The notes: a model not told the origin generated them from the letters alone. A stretch of 64,000 nt of DNA from UBA11740 sp035635855 (GCA_035635855.1 DASQAF010000029.1:62001-126000); one strand, 5' to 3'; positions 8,431-17,378 are shown, numbered from the stretch's first letter. Made by a program: numbers and translations.

Positions 8431-8573
8431 AGTGGTGTCCTAATTTGAAATTCTCTGCGACCGCTCTGCGCACTCGGCGTCTCCGCGGTGAGCGTAGTTA
8501 CAGAAAGATTCACCGCAAGACGCCGAGGACGCCGAGACCGCGCAGAGAAAACCTAACATTAGGACAGCACCCT
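8431..8573. repeat. MITE-like element with terminal inverted repeats
   Basis: Imperfect inverted repeat between the divergent icd and mutS2 genes. The ends read ggtgtcctaat (8434-8444) and attaggacagcacc (8559-8572), followed inwards by ttctctgcg / cgcagagaa and actcggcgtct / agacgccgag. The outer 30 bp and inner 20 bp arms both pair, giving a 143-bp element that can fold almost completely. It occupies most of the shared upstream region of both genes. Confidence 0.8.
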
Positions 8574-8630
8574 CAGTCGGCTCGACAAGGTTAGTTCATG
8601 GGGCTAGTGTTAAGATTAACCATTCCCGCA

Positions 8631-11333
8631 ATGAAAAATCAGGCTTTCGGCATTCTCGAATTCGACCCGCTGCGAACGCTGTTGCGCCGCGGCGCGCAAA
8701 CCGACGATGGCCGCGCGCGCATCGACGCCCTTGCGCCAATTGCTGATCCGGACGAGTTACGACGCGCGCTGCGTCTGGTTGCGGAATTCGTTGAGTTGCG
8801 CCAGCGCGGAGGCAGCTTGTCGTTCGACGGCATTGCGGACACCAGCGATTCGCGTTCGCGCCTGCGGATCGAGGGAACGGCGCTTGACCCTTTCGCGATT
8901 CTCGATCTGGCACGGTTATGTGATCGCGCGATGGCCGCGCGTACAGCGGTCCTGGCTGAACGCGAGGCGTGTCCGACGTTGTTTGAGATCGTTGCCGGGC
9001 TGACTTCCGAATTAAACAAACTGGCGGGGCGCCTTCACCAAAAAATACTGCCAAGCGGCGAACTTGACGATCGCGCCAGCCCGCAACTGGCAACGATTCG
9101 CCATGAGATTGCCCGGGCACGCTCGCGCATCACGCGTTCCCTGGAAAGTCTCATGCGTCGTTCGAGCGAAGCTATCCAGGAAGAGTTGGTGACGATTCGC
9201 AACGATCGTTTCGTGATTCCGGTCCGCTCAGATCATCAGGGCCGGATTAAAGGAGTAGCGCACGGTTCGTCGTCTTCAGGCGCCACCATCTTTGTCGAAC
9301 CGCTGGAAACAATCGAAGCGAATAACGAACTGCAAACTCTGCGCGAAGCGGAACAGCGAGAGATTGCCGAGATCCTGTTTGCGCTATCGGGAGAATTACG
9401 CCGAGAGTTGCCGGCGATTGAACAGGCGGCCAACGCGATCACCGAACTGGATTTCATCGGCGCCAAGGCGACCTTTGCGGAGAGGTTCGACTGCGTGGTT
9501 CCGAAGATTGGTACAGAACCGGGAGCGGTAGCGACCGGATCACAGACTCAAGTTGAGCGGCACGATCCCCTCGCTACCGCTCGGGGTTCTGACACAAATG
9601 CTACTCTCGAATTCATCGATGCTCGCCATCCGCTGCTCGAAGAAGGCCTCCGTGCCGCTGGCACTTCTGTTGTGCCCGTTTCGCTTAAGCTCGATAGTGA
9701 AAATTCGGTCATGGTGATCTCGGGCGCCAACGCGGGCGGCAAGACGGTTGTTTTGAAAACGGCCGGGCTGCTTTCATTGATGTCACTCTCTGGCTTGCCG
9801 GTGCCGGCAAAACGCGCGAGCGTGCCTTTCTATCGATCGATTCTGGCAGATATCGGCGATCATCAATCGCTGGCCGCTAACCTTTCGACGTTTACTTCAC
9901 ACGTTGCGAACATTGGAAAGATGATCGAGTCTTGCGAGTCGCCGGCGCTGGTACTGCTCGATGAAGTGGGCACCGGAACCGATCCGGAAGAAGGCTCGGC
10001 GCTGGGTGTGGCAGTGGTAGATCACTTCCGACGGTGCGGCGCACAGGTGCTGGCGACGACGCACTACGCCGGCTTAAAGATGTATGCGGCCAACGAAACT
10101 GGGGTGCTAAACGCCAGCGTGGAGTTTGATGAAAAGACTTTGCGGCCGACTTATCGTTTGCTGGTTGGGGTCGCCGGTTCGTCTTCGGGGCTGGAGATTG
10201 CACAGCGCTTTGGCATTCCCAGTGAAGTGATTAGCAAAGCGAGCGAACAGGTCAGGAAGACTTCGCGCGATGCGGTTGAATACCTGCGTCGCATCAAACG
10301 TGAAGCCGAAGAAGCTGAAAGTTTACGCCAGGCACTGGAAGAAGAGCGTGCCGCAGTTGCTGAGAAGTTTTCCTTGCTTGATCAGCAGGCGGCGAAGCAC
10401 GAAGCAGAACGCCAGGCTCAATTTGAAAGAGAACTGTCTCGGGCGATCAAGGAATTTGAAGAACGTAGCCGGGAGCTCGCAAGTAAGATTGAAGACCGCG
10501 CCTCGCGTTTAAAAGTGGACCGCGAAGCCGCGCGTCGCGCCGCGGAGCTGAAACGCGAAGCTCAACGCGTGACGCTGGTCCCGGGCAAGACTGCGCAAGG
10601 TTCTCGACGTTCATCGTCTCAGAGTTCGGGACCGGAGCTTCGCGGCGTGCGCATAATTCGCGATGGCCAGGTAGTAAGTGATCTTTCGGTCGACCCTGAC
10701 AAAACAAAACCGGTTCAAGAGCGGGTGGCGAACTCTGGGCGACAGGACATCCGCAGTCCCCAACGCGATCTGAAAGTTGGGGATAGGGTGCGGCTGCTTT
10801 CGTTTGGCTCAGTTGGCGTAGTTAATCACATCAAGGACGACGAAGCCGAAGTGCGTGTGGGTTCACTACGAACGCGCGAGAAGCTCGATAATCTGGTGCT
10901 CGTCTATGAAGTCAGCACCAGTGGCAGCGGAGCGAGCGAGCGCAGTAATGACCGCGCTGCTCGCCGTAATGAAGTCAGTACCGTCCGCGGTAGCGGGCGG
11001 GTGAAGCCTTCGCTTGAGGATCTCCGGAGAAAAGCTGCAACGACAGAGCTTCACCTGCATTCCAACGAGTCCGATTCTGAATTGAAGACCAACACCGAGC
11101 TGAACCTGATTGGCAAAACAACCGACGAAGCCGTCGATCTAACCGACAAGTTTCTCGACGAAGCCTTCTTGAATGGTCTGAGCGAACTGCGCATAATCCA
11201 CGGCCACGGCACCGGCGCACTCCGACGAGCAATCACGGAATTGCTTAAAGATCATCCGCACGTCGCGCGATTTGCGCCGGCAGCTCAGGACAAAGGCGGC
11301 ACCGGCGCGACTACAGTAGAACTTAAGAGTTAG
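8631..11333 (+). CDS. mutS2: Endonuclease MutS2
   Basis: About 900 residues, MutS2 family: MutS core and ATPase domains, a coiled coil, and a C-terminal Smr nuclease domain. Walker A is SGANAGGKT (about residues 363-372) and Walker B LVLLDEVGTGTDPEE (about 438-452). A long Glu/Arg-rich coiled coil spans about 530-650, and Smr begins at ELHLHS (about 805) with the HGHGTGALRRAI motif. MutS2 suppresses recombination and acts on collided ribosomes. The ATG at 8631 matches the family N-terminus (AFGILEFDPLR); the upstream ATG at 8598 adds 11 unconserved residues. Two repeat copies lie in frame inside the gene (9513-9593 and 10908-11001) and lengthen it by about 27 and 30 residues at domain junctions. 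The ATPase and nuclease motifs are unaffected. Confidence 0.93.
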   Translation: MKNQAFGILEFDPLRTLLRRGAQTDDGRARIDALAPIADPDELRRALRLVAEFVELRQRGGSLSFDGIADTSDSRSRLRIEGTALDPFAILDLARLCDRAMAARTAVLAEREACPTLFEIVAGLTSELNKLAGRLHQKILPSGELDDRASPQLATIRHEIARARSRITRSLESLMRRSSEAIQEELVTIRNDRFVIPVRSDHQGRIKGVAHGSSSSGATIFVEPLETIEANNELQTLREAEQREIAEILFALSGELRRELPAIEQAANAITELDFIGAKATFAERFDCVVPKIGTEPGAVATGSQTQVERHDPLATARGSDTNATLEFIDARHPLLEEGLRAAGTSVVPVSLKLDSENSVMVISGANAGGKTVVLKTAGLLSLMSLSGLPVPAKRASVPFYRSILADIGDHQSLAANLSTFTSHVANIGKMIESCESPALVLLDEVGTGTDPEEGSALGVAVVDHFRRCGAQVLATTHYAGLKMYAANETGVLNASVEFDEKTLRPTYRLLVGVAGSSSGLEIAQRFGIPSEVISKASEQVRKTSRDAVEYLRRIKREAEEAESLRQALEEERAAVAEKFSLLDQQAAKHEAERQAQFERELSRAIKEFEERSRELASKIEDRASRLKVDREAARRAAELKREAQRVTLVPGKTAQGSRRSSSQSSGPELRGVRIIRDGQVVSDLSVDPDKTKPVQERVANSGRQDIRSPQRDLKVGDRVRLLSFGSVGVVNHIKDDEAEVRVGSLRTREKLDNLVLVYEVSTSGSGASERSNDRAARRNEVSTVRGSGRVKPSLEDLRRKAATTELHLHSNESDSELKTNTELNLIGKTTDEAVDLTDKFLDEAFLNGLSELRIIHGHGTGALRRAITELLKDHPHVARFAPAAQDKGGTGATTVELKS
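9513..9593. repeat. 'agcggtagcg' inverted repeat inside mutS2
   Basis: The arms 9513-9541 and 9563-9593 are reverse complements with few mismatches, sharing gagcggtagcga with the intergenic element at 6799-6891. It is in frame and encodes about 27 residues (EPGAVATGSQTQ... ending ARGSD) just before the conserved ARHPLLEEG segment of MutS2, where family members have no such segment as far as I recall. Confidence 0.85.
10908..11001. repeat. Repeat-derived segment in the MutS2 linker before Smr
   Basis: The segment holds two direct starts, gaagtcagcacc (10908) and gaagtcagtacc (10971). The second continues gtccgcggtagcgggcggg, matching the arm of the 58408-58539 element (cctgcggtagcgggcggtt). 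It encodes a Ser/Arg-rich linker of about 31 residues (EVSTSGSGASERS... and EVSTVRGSGR) between the MutS2 core and its Smr domain, without a frame break. Confidence 0.65.
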
Positions 11334-11347
11334 GCGTCCGAATTAAG

Positions 11348-13165
11348 ATGCGTTTTCCGCAAACCTTCATTGATGACCTGCGCCGCCAGGCGGACATTGT
11401 TCGCATAGTGCAGGACTATGTGACGCTCAAGAAGGCCGGCGCCAACTGGGTGGCTCCGTGTCCGTTTCACAAGGAAACCAAGCCTTCGTTTTCCGTCAGT
11501 CCCGCCAAAGAAATGTTCTTCTGCTTTGGTTGTCACAAAGGCGGTTCAGTCTTCACGTTTGTGATGGAGATCGAGCGTGTGACTTTTCCCGAAGCGATCA
11601 GAATCGTCGCCGAGAAATCGGGCATGCCGTTGCCAAAGATGGTCGACGACAGTCGCTTTGAAGCTCGCCTGCGGGATTCGGATCAGGTCATTGAACTGAA
11701 TCACTGGGCGCTCGTTTGGTGGGAGGATCAACTGAAGAGTAAGTCCGGGCGCGGCGCCCGCGAATATCTTAAAGACCGAGGGATCACCGAAGAAACGATT
11801 AAGACGTTTCGGCTTGGTTTTGCGCCTGACAGTTGGGAAGCACTTTCGACTCATCTTCGTCAGAAAGGCGCAACCCAGGAGCAGCTTGAAAAAAGCGGAC
11901 TGGTGGTGAAGAAAGATGAAGGCGGATCCTACGATCGGTTTCGCGGGCGGCTCATCTTCCCGGTGTTCGACGCCCAGGGCAAGCCCATCGCGTTTGGCGG
12001 ACGCACTCTGGAGCCTGAGGGCGAGCCCAAGTATCTGAACTCGCCGGAGACCCCTGCTTATACAAAAGGCCGCCATCTTTTTGGGCTTAATCTGACCCGC
12101 GACGAGATTCGCCGGAACGGCTTTGCCATCCTGGTTGAGGGCTATCTGGACCTGATTATTCCTTATCAGTTTGGGGTGGGGAATGTGGTGGCCAGCCTCG
12201 GCACGGCGCTGACGCCCGAGCAGGTAAAACTGATCGGCAGGTTTGCGCGTAAGGTAGTGGTGAACTATGATGGTGATCGCGCGGGCGTGCAGGCAGCTAA
12301 ACGAGCGATCGAAACGATTCTGGCGGAAGATCTTGAAGTCAAGGTACTGGTTCTCCCGGACAACGCCGATCCTGATGATTTCATCAGAAAATACGGCGTG
12401 ACGGAGTATCAGAAGCGCCGAGGCGAAGCACAGCCCCACATACAATTTGTGATCGATCAAGCAGTACGGGATCGTAACCTTCACAGCCCCAGTGATAAGG
12501 CTGCGGCAGTTGAGGAGACGCTCCCGTTTGTTCGCGCTGTCCGGAGCCGAATTCAGAAACGCGAATATTTTGACATTGCCATGGATGCTTTGCGGGTTCA
12601 GCCTGATCAACGCCGCGAACTCTGGCAAAGGATCCGCAGTGGCGCAAGCACCGACGCGGCTGCCGTTCAGGAAATGGTAAAGCGCAGTTCGGCGAGCCGG
12701 CCGACGGTGGCGGAAGAAAAGCTTCTGGATATCCTGCTGGCCAATGAAGAGATGAGAAGAATTGTTTTGCCGCGCCTGGAAGTGACAGATTACGAAGACC
12801 TCGCAACTACCCCGATTTTTCGCGCGCTGGTAAAGCTTGACGGCGAGGGTTGTGAAATCAACTTTGATTCGATGAGTCAGGAAACCGCGGGCGACACTGT
12901 GGCTGCTGAACTGCTGCCGCGGCTGATCATGAACGAAACGACTGAATCCTTTGACGAGTCAATGACGACCGCCGATAGCTGTCTGGACGCCTTGCGCTTG
13001 ATGAAGATTGATCGCCGGATTGACGAATTGAGTTCTGAAGTGGCTGAAGCTGAGCGGGCCGGCGAAGCCGAACGCCGCGACCGTCTGGCGCTGGAGCTTT
13101 TGCAATTGGCAAAACAGCGCAGTGACTTTTTGCCGCAAGCGCAGACGAGTAAGACGGTACATTGA
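11348..13165 (+). CDS. dnaG: DNA primase DnaG
   Basis: 605-residue bacterial primase that makes RNA primers at the replication fork. The N-terminal CHC2 zinc finger is complete (CPFH at about 38, then CFGCH about 25 residues later). The RNA polymerase domain and TOPRIM domain follow, with the catalytic glutamate in ILVEGYLDLI (about 258-267) and the metal-binding acidic pair in NYDGDRAGVQAA (about 305-316). The C-terminal 150 residues are the weakly conserved helicase-binding region. The gene starts 14 bp after mutS2 and is followed 45 bp later by rpoD, so a mutS2-dnaG-rpoD operon is likely; dnaG-rpoD linkage is a classic macromolecular-synthesis arrangement. Confidence 0.96.
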   Translation: MRFPQTFIDDLRRQADIVRIVQDYVTLKKAGANWVAPCPFHKETKPSFSVSPAKEMFFCFGCHKGGSVFTFVMEIERVTFPEAIRIVAEKSGMPLPKMVDDSRFEARLRDSDQVIELNHWALVWWEDQLKSKSGRGAREYLKDRGITEETIKTFRLGFAPDSWEALSTHLRQKGATQEQLEKSGLVVKKDEGGSYDRFRGRLIFPVFDAQGKPIAFGGRTLEPEGEPKYLNSPETPAYTKGRHLFGLNLTRDEIRRNGFAILVEGYLDLIIPYQFGVGNVVASLGTALTPEQVKLIGRFARKVVVNYDGDRAGVQAAKRAIETILAEDLEVKVLVLPDNADPDDFIRKYGVTEYQKRRGEAQPHIQFVIDQAVRDRNLHSPSDKAAAVEETLPFVRAVRSRIQKREYFDIAMDALRVQPDQRRELWQRIRSGASTDAAAVQEMVKRSSASRPTVAEEKLLDILLANEEMRRIVLPRLEVTDYEDLATTPIFRALVKLDGEGCEINFDSMSQETAGDTVAAELLPRLIMNETTESFDESMTTADSCLDALRLMKIDRRIDELSSEVAEAERAGEAERRDRLALELLQLAKQRSDFLPQAQTSKTVH

Positions 13166-13171
13166 TGAATT

Positions 13172-13198
13172 AAAGACAGCCGCGCAGGCGGTGTCTTA
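13172..13198 (+). other. Hairpin between dnaG and rpoD
   Basis: A stem agaca(g)ccgc / gcggtgtct closes a short loop in the 45-bp gap between dnaG and rpoD, immediately before the rpoD start. There is no T-run after it, so a full terminator is unlikely. It could stabilise the rpoD message or be an RNA-processing site, as known between dnaG and rpoD in enterobacteria. Confidence 0.4.
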
Positions 13199-13210
13199 GG
13201 AAAAATAATA

Positions 13211-14941
13211 GTGGCTATTGAAGAAAAAGATAGAGACGACGTAATGGATCGACTGCTGCAATTGGGCGGAGATAAAAAATTTCTGTCTTATGACGACTTG
13301 AATCGGGAATTGCCGGAGAATGTAGTTTCACCCGACGACATCGAAGATGTGCTGCAGAAGCTGGATGCCTCAAATATTCATGTGGCGGATTCCGACGAGC
13401 GCCTGATAGAACAGGCGGCGGCCATCGCCACTGATGATGAAGACGGCGACAGCGAAGATTTGGAACTGGATCTCTCGGCCGGCGCGCTGGAAAAGACCAA
13501 CGACCCGGTGCGGTTGTATCTGCGCGAAATGGGCGTGGTGCCGCTGCTGACGCGCGAAGGTGAAGTAGCGATCGCCAAACGAATCGAGCGTGGCCAGATC
13601 AAAACTCAAAAAGCCATCGCCCGCTCGCCGATTGCCGTGGCTGAACTGCTGAAGATTGGCGACGAACTGGCCGCCCACACCATCAACATACGCGAAGTCG
13701 TTAATTTTTCTGAACAGGCTGAACTGGCCGGTGAAGAAGACAAGGCCGACGAGTACCGCGAGTGGACCATCGAAGGCATCGAGAACATTCGCAGGCTGTT
13801 CAAGAACGTACTTAAAGAGTGGGTCAAGCTGCGTTCGGAACAGAAAATCACCCGCGGCAAGAAAACTAAAAAACTCTTGCGCCTGCGCCGCAAGGTGGCC
13901 AGGCTACGAATTGAAATCGCCGACGAAATTGGCCGCTTGAATATGACTGAGCGCTCGCGCCAGCGCTTGATCAATGCCATTCGAAACGTGCAGAAAGAAG
14001 TTCGCTCTGCCGAACGCGAAGTCGACACCTACTCCGATAGGCTGACCAAGAAACGGCTCAAGGCCGACGACATAAAGGCTTATAAAAAGCACGTCTCAAA
14101 CGGGAAGAAGCGTTTGCAGACGGTCGAGCAGGAACATCATCTGCCGCCGATCGAGATCAAACGCTCGCTCCAGGCCATCGTTACTGGTGAACATCAAACC
14201 GGCCAGGCCAAGCGCGAACTGGTTGAGGCCAACCTGCGCCTGGTCGTCTCAATTGCAAAGAAATATACCAACCGCGGTTTGCAGTTCCTCGATCTGATCC
14301 AGGAAGGCAACATCGGTTTGATGAAGGCTGTGGACAAGTTTGAGTGGCGTCGTGGTTATAAATTCTCTACCTACGCGACGTGGTGGATCCGCCAGGCCAT
14401 CACGCGCGCGATTGCCGATCAGGCGCGCACGATTCGCATCCCGGTACACATGATCGAAACGATCAACAAGCTGATTCGTACTTCGCGCGCGTTGGTGCAG
14501 GAGTTGGGTCGCGAACCCACCAGCGAAGAGATCGCCAAGAAGATGGACATCCCGGTTTCGAAGGTGCGCAAGGTCCTGAAGATCGCCCAGGAGCCCATCT
14601 CTCTGGAAACGCCGATTGGCGAGGAAGAGGATTCGCATCTCGGCGACTTCATCGAAGACAAATCGATCTTGAACCCGTCGGACGCAGTGGTCGCGTCGAA
14701 CTTGCGCGAAATTACCGACGAAGTGTTGGCCACTTTGACGCCGCGCGAAGAGAAGGTGATCAAGATGCGCTTTGGCCTGGGCACAACCGGTTCGGAGCAC
14801 ACGTTGGAAGAAGTAGGACAGCACTTTGCTGTAACCCGCGAACGTATTCGTCAAATCGAAGCCAAAGCTCTGCGTAAACTGCGCCATCCGTCGCGCTCGC
14901 GCAAGCTCAAGGCTTTTCTCGAAACTGTTCAGCACGGATAA
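13211..14941 (+). CDS. rpoD: RNA polymerase sigma factor RpoD (housekeeping sigma-70)
   Basis: 576-residue primary sigma factor. Region 1.1 lies at the N-terminus (residues 1-80, MDRLLQLGGDKKFLSYDDLN), region 1.2 at NDPVRLYLREMGVVPLLTRE (about 97-116), and a non-conserved spacer of about 200 residues follows. Region 2 is NLRLVVSIAKKY...LIQEGNIGLMKAVDKFE with the -10 recognition helix YKFSTYATWWIRQAITRAI. Region 3 follows, then region 4 with the -35 helix-turn-helix TLEEVGQHFAVTRERIRQIE. The start codon is GTG at 13211. It would recognise TTGACA/TATAAT boxes like those noted at 5029 and 57026. Confidence 0.97.
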   Translation: MAIEEKDRDDVMDRLLQLGGDKKFLSYDDLNRELPENVVSPDDIEDVLQKLDASNIHVADSDERLIEQAAAIATDDEDGDSEDLELDLSAGALEKTNDPVRLYLREMGVVPLLTREGEVAIAKRIERGQIKTQKAIARSPIAVAELLKIGDELAAHTINIREVVNFSEQAELAGEEDKADEYREWTIEGIENIRRLFKNVLKEWVKLRSEQKITRGKKTKKLLRLRRKVARLRIEIADEIGRLNMTERSRQRLINAIRNVQKEVRSAEREVDTYSDRLTKKRLKADDIKAYKKHVSNGKKRLQTVEQEHHLPPIEIKRSLQAIVTGEHQTGQAKRELVEANLRLVVSIAKKYTNRGLQFLDLIQEGNIGLMKAVDKFEWRRGYKFSTYATWWIRQAITRAIADQARTIRIPVHMIETINKLIRTSRALVQELGREPTSEEIAKKMDIPVSKVRKVLKIAQEPISLETPIGEEEDSHLGDFIEDKSILNPSDAVVASNLREITDEVLATLTPREEKVIKMRFGLGTTGSEHTLEEVGQHFAVTRERIRQIEAKALRKLRHPSRSRKLKAFLETVQHG

Positions 14942-14945
14942 GGCT

Positions 14946-15027
14946 GTCAGTAGTTAGTTGTCAGTAGTCAGTTGCATCGCACTAATCGGCAATCGCCGGT
15001 ACCTGGAACTGACTACTGACTACTGAC
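14946..15027. repeat. gtcagtagtcagt-type inverted repeat
   Basis: The arms 14946-14973 and 15007-15027 pair (gtcagtagtcagtt / aactgactactgac); each arm is itself a short tandem of gtcagta units. It fills the gap between rpoD and the radical SAM gene and ends 7 bp before the ATG, so it takes the place of an ordinary ribosome-binding site. Confidence 0.7.
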
Positions 15028-15034
15028 CAACAAA

Positions 15035-16993
15035 ATGAAAAGAATCGTCGAAAGCTACAAACAGAAGCTGGCCAACGAAGAAGGTTGGGTGCTAAAGCGC
15101 GGCGCGCAATTGCGCATCGCGCTCTGCTATCCAAACCTCTACAACATCGGCATGGCCAATCTCGGCTTTCAGGCGATGTACGAACTGTTCAATCGGATTC
15201 CCGAGGTTTCCTGTGAACGAGCGTTCCTGCCGGACAGTTTCAGAAGCGCGCGCGTAAGCAAGGGCTCGGGCTATGATCAAGCCCTCCTTAACGGCCGGGC
15301 GTCTGACGCCCGCATGCTGGACGAGATGGGAGAATACGAGCGCACACGCACGCCGCTGCTCTCCCTGGAATCACAAACGAAACTGCGCGACTTTGACGTG
15401 ATCGCGTTTTCGATCTCGTTCGAAACTGATTACGTTAACTTGGCGCGCATGCTGCAAATGAGCGGTGTGCCGGTTTGGGCGAAAGACCGAACGAAACACG
15501 ATCCGCTGATAGTCATGGGCGGCGCCGCGTCGTTTCTGAACCCGGAACCCATCGCCGAGTTTACCGACTTGATCGCTGTCGGCGAAGGCGAAATCCTGGG
15601 ACCGAAACTCGTCGACGTGATTCTGGAAAATGAAACGAAGGACGAAGTGCTTTTGGCGCTGGCGCTAAAAGGTCGCGGCTTCTATGTGCCGTCGCTCTAT
15701 GACGTCAGCTATAACGAAGACGGAACCATCGCCGCTTATACGCCGCTGGCCGAAGGAGTTCCGGCGCGAGTTGGTCGTGCGATTTCTGCCGAGAGTCCGA
15801 AAGAAGGGAGCCTCCGCCGGGCAATTCGGCGTGGGCAAACAGAGATCGTCGCCCAGTTGAAGCGGGACGAGGTCTTCGCTCCCTCAACAACTATCTGGGC
15901 GCCGCACGCCGAAATGGGTGACCGGTTTCTGATCGAGATCTCGCGCGGCTGTTCACAGGGCTGCCGATTCTGCTGGGCGGGTTACAACTATTGGCCGCCG
16001 CGAGTGGTGCCGGCGCGCGACATTCTGGCGAAGGCGGCCGAGTGGCGTGGCAAAACCGACAAAATTGGTTTAGTTTCAACTGCGGTTTGCGATCATCCGG
16101 AGATCAGCGAGATCCTGAAAGGACTGCGGGCGATGGACTATCGCATCTCAGTCTCCTCTTTGCGCCTCGATCAGATTTCGGAAGAATTGCTGGACGCGTT
16201 GGTTGAATCGCGTGATCAGCAAATTGCTGTCGCCCCTGAAACAGGGTCCGATCGCCTGAGAAGGGTCATCAACAAGAATCTGACTAACGACGAGATCGTC
16301 GACATCTGCGGCGCGGTTTTCGATCGCGGCATGCTGACGGTGAAGCTTTACATGATGGTGGGCTTGCCCACTGAAACCGATGAAGATCTGGCGGAGATGA
16401 TTACGCTGGTTGAGCGTATCAAGGACCGCATGCTGGAAGCAGGCAAGCGTTTTGGCAGAGCCGGCAAGATCATTCCCTCGCTTAATGGTCTGGTGCCAAA
16501 GCCGAACACGCCGTTTCAATGGGAAGCTATCTGCGACGAAAAGGAATTGAAGCGGCGTTTGAAATGGGTTTCAAAACACCTGGCGCGCATTCCCAACGTC
16601 GAAGTTCGCGCCATGTCCGCGCGCATCGCGCACGAGCAGGCGCTGTTTTCTTCCGGCGATCGACGCATCGGACGCGTCATCGAAGCCACGGCGCGTTTGA
16701 AAGGCGATCTGAATGCGGCGTTGCGCGAAACACAAGTCGATCCGCACTTTCACACCAGTCGCCGCCGTAGTTACGACGAAATTCTTCCCTGGGAAATCGT
16801 GGACTCAGGCCTCTCGCGTGAGTTCATGCAGCGTGAAGATGAACGCGCCCACGAGGCCCGCTCGAGTGCTCCCTGTCCTTCCGTCAATCAATGCACCCGC
16901 TGCGGAGTCTGCCCTACAACATGGCTGGGAGAAGCTCCGGCTGGGCTCGTCCAACTGCAGGCATACGCGGTCACAAGTCCGGCAGTTGCTTGA
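15035..16993 (+). CDS. Radical SAM protein of the TIGR03960 type (B12-binding-like domain plus radical SAM)
   Basis: 652-residue cytoplasmic radical SAM protein resembling the uncharacterised TIGR03960 family. The N-terminal half is a cobalamin-binding-like fold (ALCYPNLYNIGMANLGFQAM...). The radical SAM cluster motif is C306-x3-C310-x2-C313 in RGCSQGCRFCWAGYNYWPPR. Near the C-terminus CTRCGVCP is a second Cys-rich site. The family usually has a DUF2344 partner encoded next door; none is present here. An in-frame repeat (15240-15306) adds about 23 residues (SARVSKGSGYDQ...) between CERAF and the LLSLES segment. Function unknown; tRNA or ribosomal modification is often guessed for relatives. 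Confidence 0.85.
   Translation: MKRIVESYKQKLANEEGWVLKRGAQLRIALCYPNLYNIGMANLGFQAMYELFNRIPEVSCERAFLPDSFRSARVSKGSGYDQALLNGRASDARMLDEMGEYERTRTPLLSLESQTKLRDFDVIAFSISFETDYVNLARMLQMSGVPVWAKDRTKHDPLIVMGGAASFLNPEPIAEFTDLIAVGEGEILGPKLVDVILENETKDEVLLALALKGRGFYVPSLYDVSYNEDGTIAAYTPLAEGVPARVGRAISAESPKEGSLRRAIRRGQTEIVAQLKRDEVFAPSTTIWAPHAEMGDRFLIEISRGCSQGCRFCWAGYNYWPPRVVPARDILAKAAEWRGKTDKIGLVSTAVCDHPEISEILKGLRAMDYRISVSSLRLDQISEELLDALVESRDQQIAVAPETGSDRLRRVINKNLTNDEIVDICGAVFDRGMLTVKLYMMVGLPTETDEDLAEMITLVERIKDRMLEAGKRFGRAGKIIPSLNGLVPKPNTPFQWEAICDEKELKRRLKWVSKHLARIPNVEVRAMSARIAHEQALFSSGDRRIGRVIEATARLKGDLNAALRETQVDPHFHTSRRRSYDEILPWEIVDSGLSREFMQREDERAHEARSSAPCPSVNQCTRCGVCPTTWLGEAPAGLVQLQAYAVTSPAVA
15240..15306. 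repeat. 'gaagcccgcgcgt' family repeat inside the radical SAM gene
   Basis: Bases 15241-15266 (cagaagcgcgcgcgtaagca...) differ by about one base from the start of the element at 52763-52917. The right end, gccgggcgtctgac, matches that element's right end gtcgggcttctgac. The copy is short, in frame and encodes residues 69-91 of the radical SAM protein. Confidence 0.8.
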
Positions 16994-17000
16994 TCCCGCT

Positions 17001-17378
17001 TTACTTGATTGTGAGAAAAGCTGTGCTTCTCGCCGTGTAATCGAATTCGTAATTGTAGGTGTATATCGGGGTTGAGATCGGACGAGTAAACTGGACCCGC
17101 GCTTCGATCCGGTTATCTCTCTGTGCAGGTGTGATACTGGCATCCTCGGGCACGTGGTACTCACGCCCACCCTTCTTTAGTTGGTCTGTCACCCATGCGG
17201 TGTCATAGCCCTGGGTGACTGCAAGGTTGACAGTGTTTTGCATGGTATCCTTGAAATAATAGGCGTCAATCGCAACGGGGATATACAGGTAACCCACATA
17301 ACCTAAGACGGCGAAAACCGCAAGAAAGATTATGAGCTTGACTCGGGCGCTGCCTCGTTCGTTATTTTTCATTTGCAT
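17001..17378 (-). CDS. Small single-pass membrane protein, function unknown
   Basis: 125-residue protein with a short basic N-terminus (MQMKNNERGSARVK), one transmembrane helix (LIIFLAVFAVLGYVGYLYIP, about 16-35) and an extracytoplasmic domain of about 90 residues. The start at 17378 is preferred over upstream codons because a GAGG ribosome-binding site lies 5 bp ahead of it. The layout recalls small DUF4845-type proteins of the cell envelope, but I do not assign it. It is read in the same direction as aroB upstream. Confidence 0.7.
   Translation of the reverse strand: MQMKNNERGSARVKLIIFLAVFAVLGYVGYLYIPVAIDAYYFKDTMQNTVNLAVTQGYDTAWVTDQLKKGGREYHVPEDASITPAQRDNRIEARVQFTRPISTPIYTYNYEFDYTARSTAFLTIK

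Noticed and set aside
8348..8473. Extended N-terminus of isocitrate dehydrogenase
   Set aside because: The added 42 residues reach into a repeat element and precede the normal start with its conserved GDGIGPEI.
11546..12628. Long antisense reading frame (360 codons) within dnaG
   Set aside because: It lies opposite a well-matched dnaG; such antisense frames are common in GC-rich genes and it shows no domain or start signal.
14249..14935. Antisense reading frame (228 codons) opposite rpoD
   Set aside because: Shadow of conserved sigma-70 regions 2-4.
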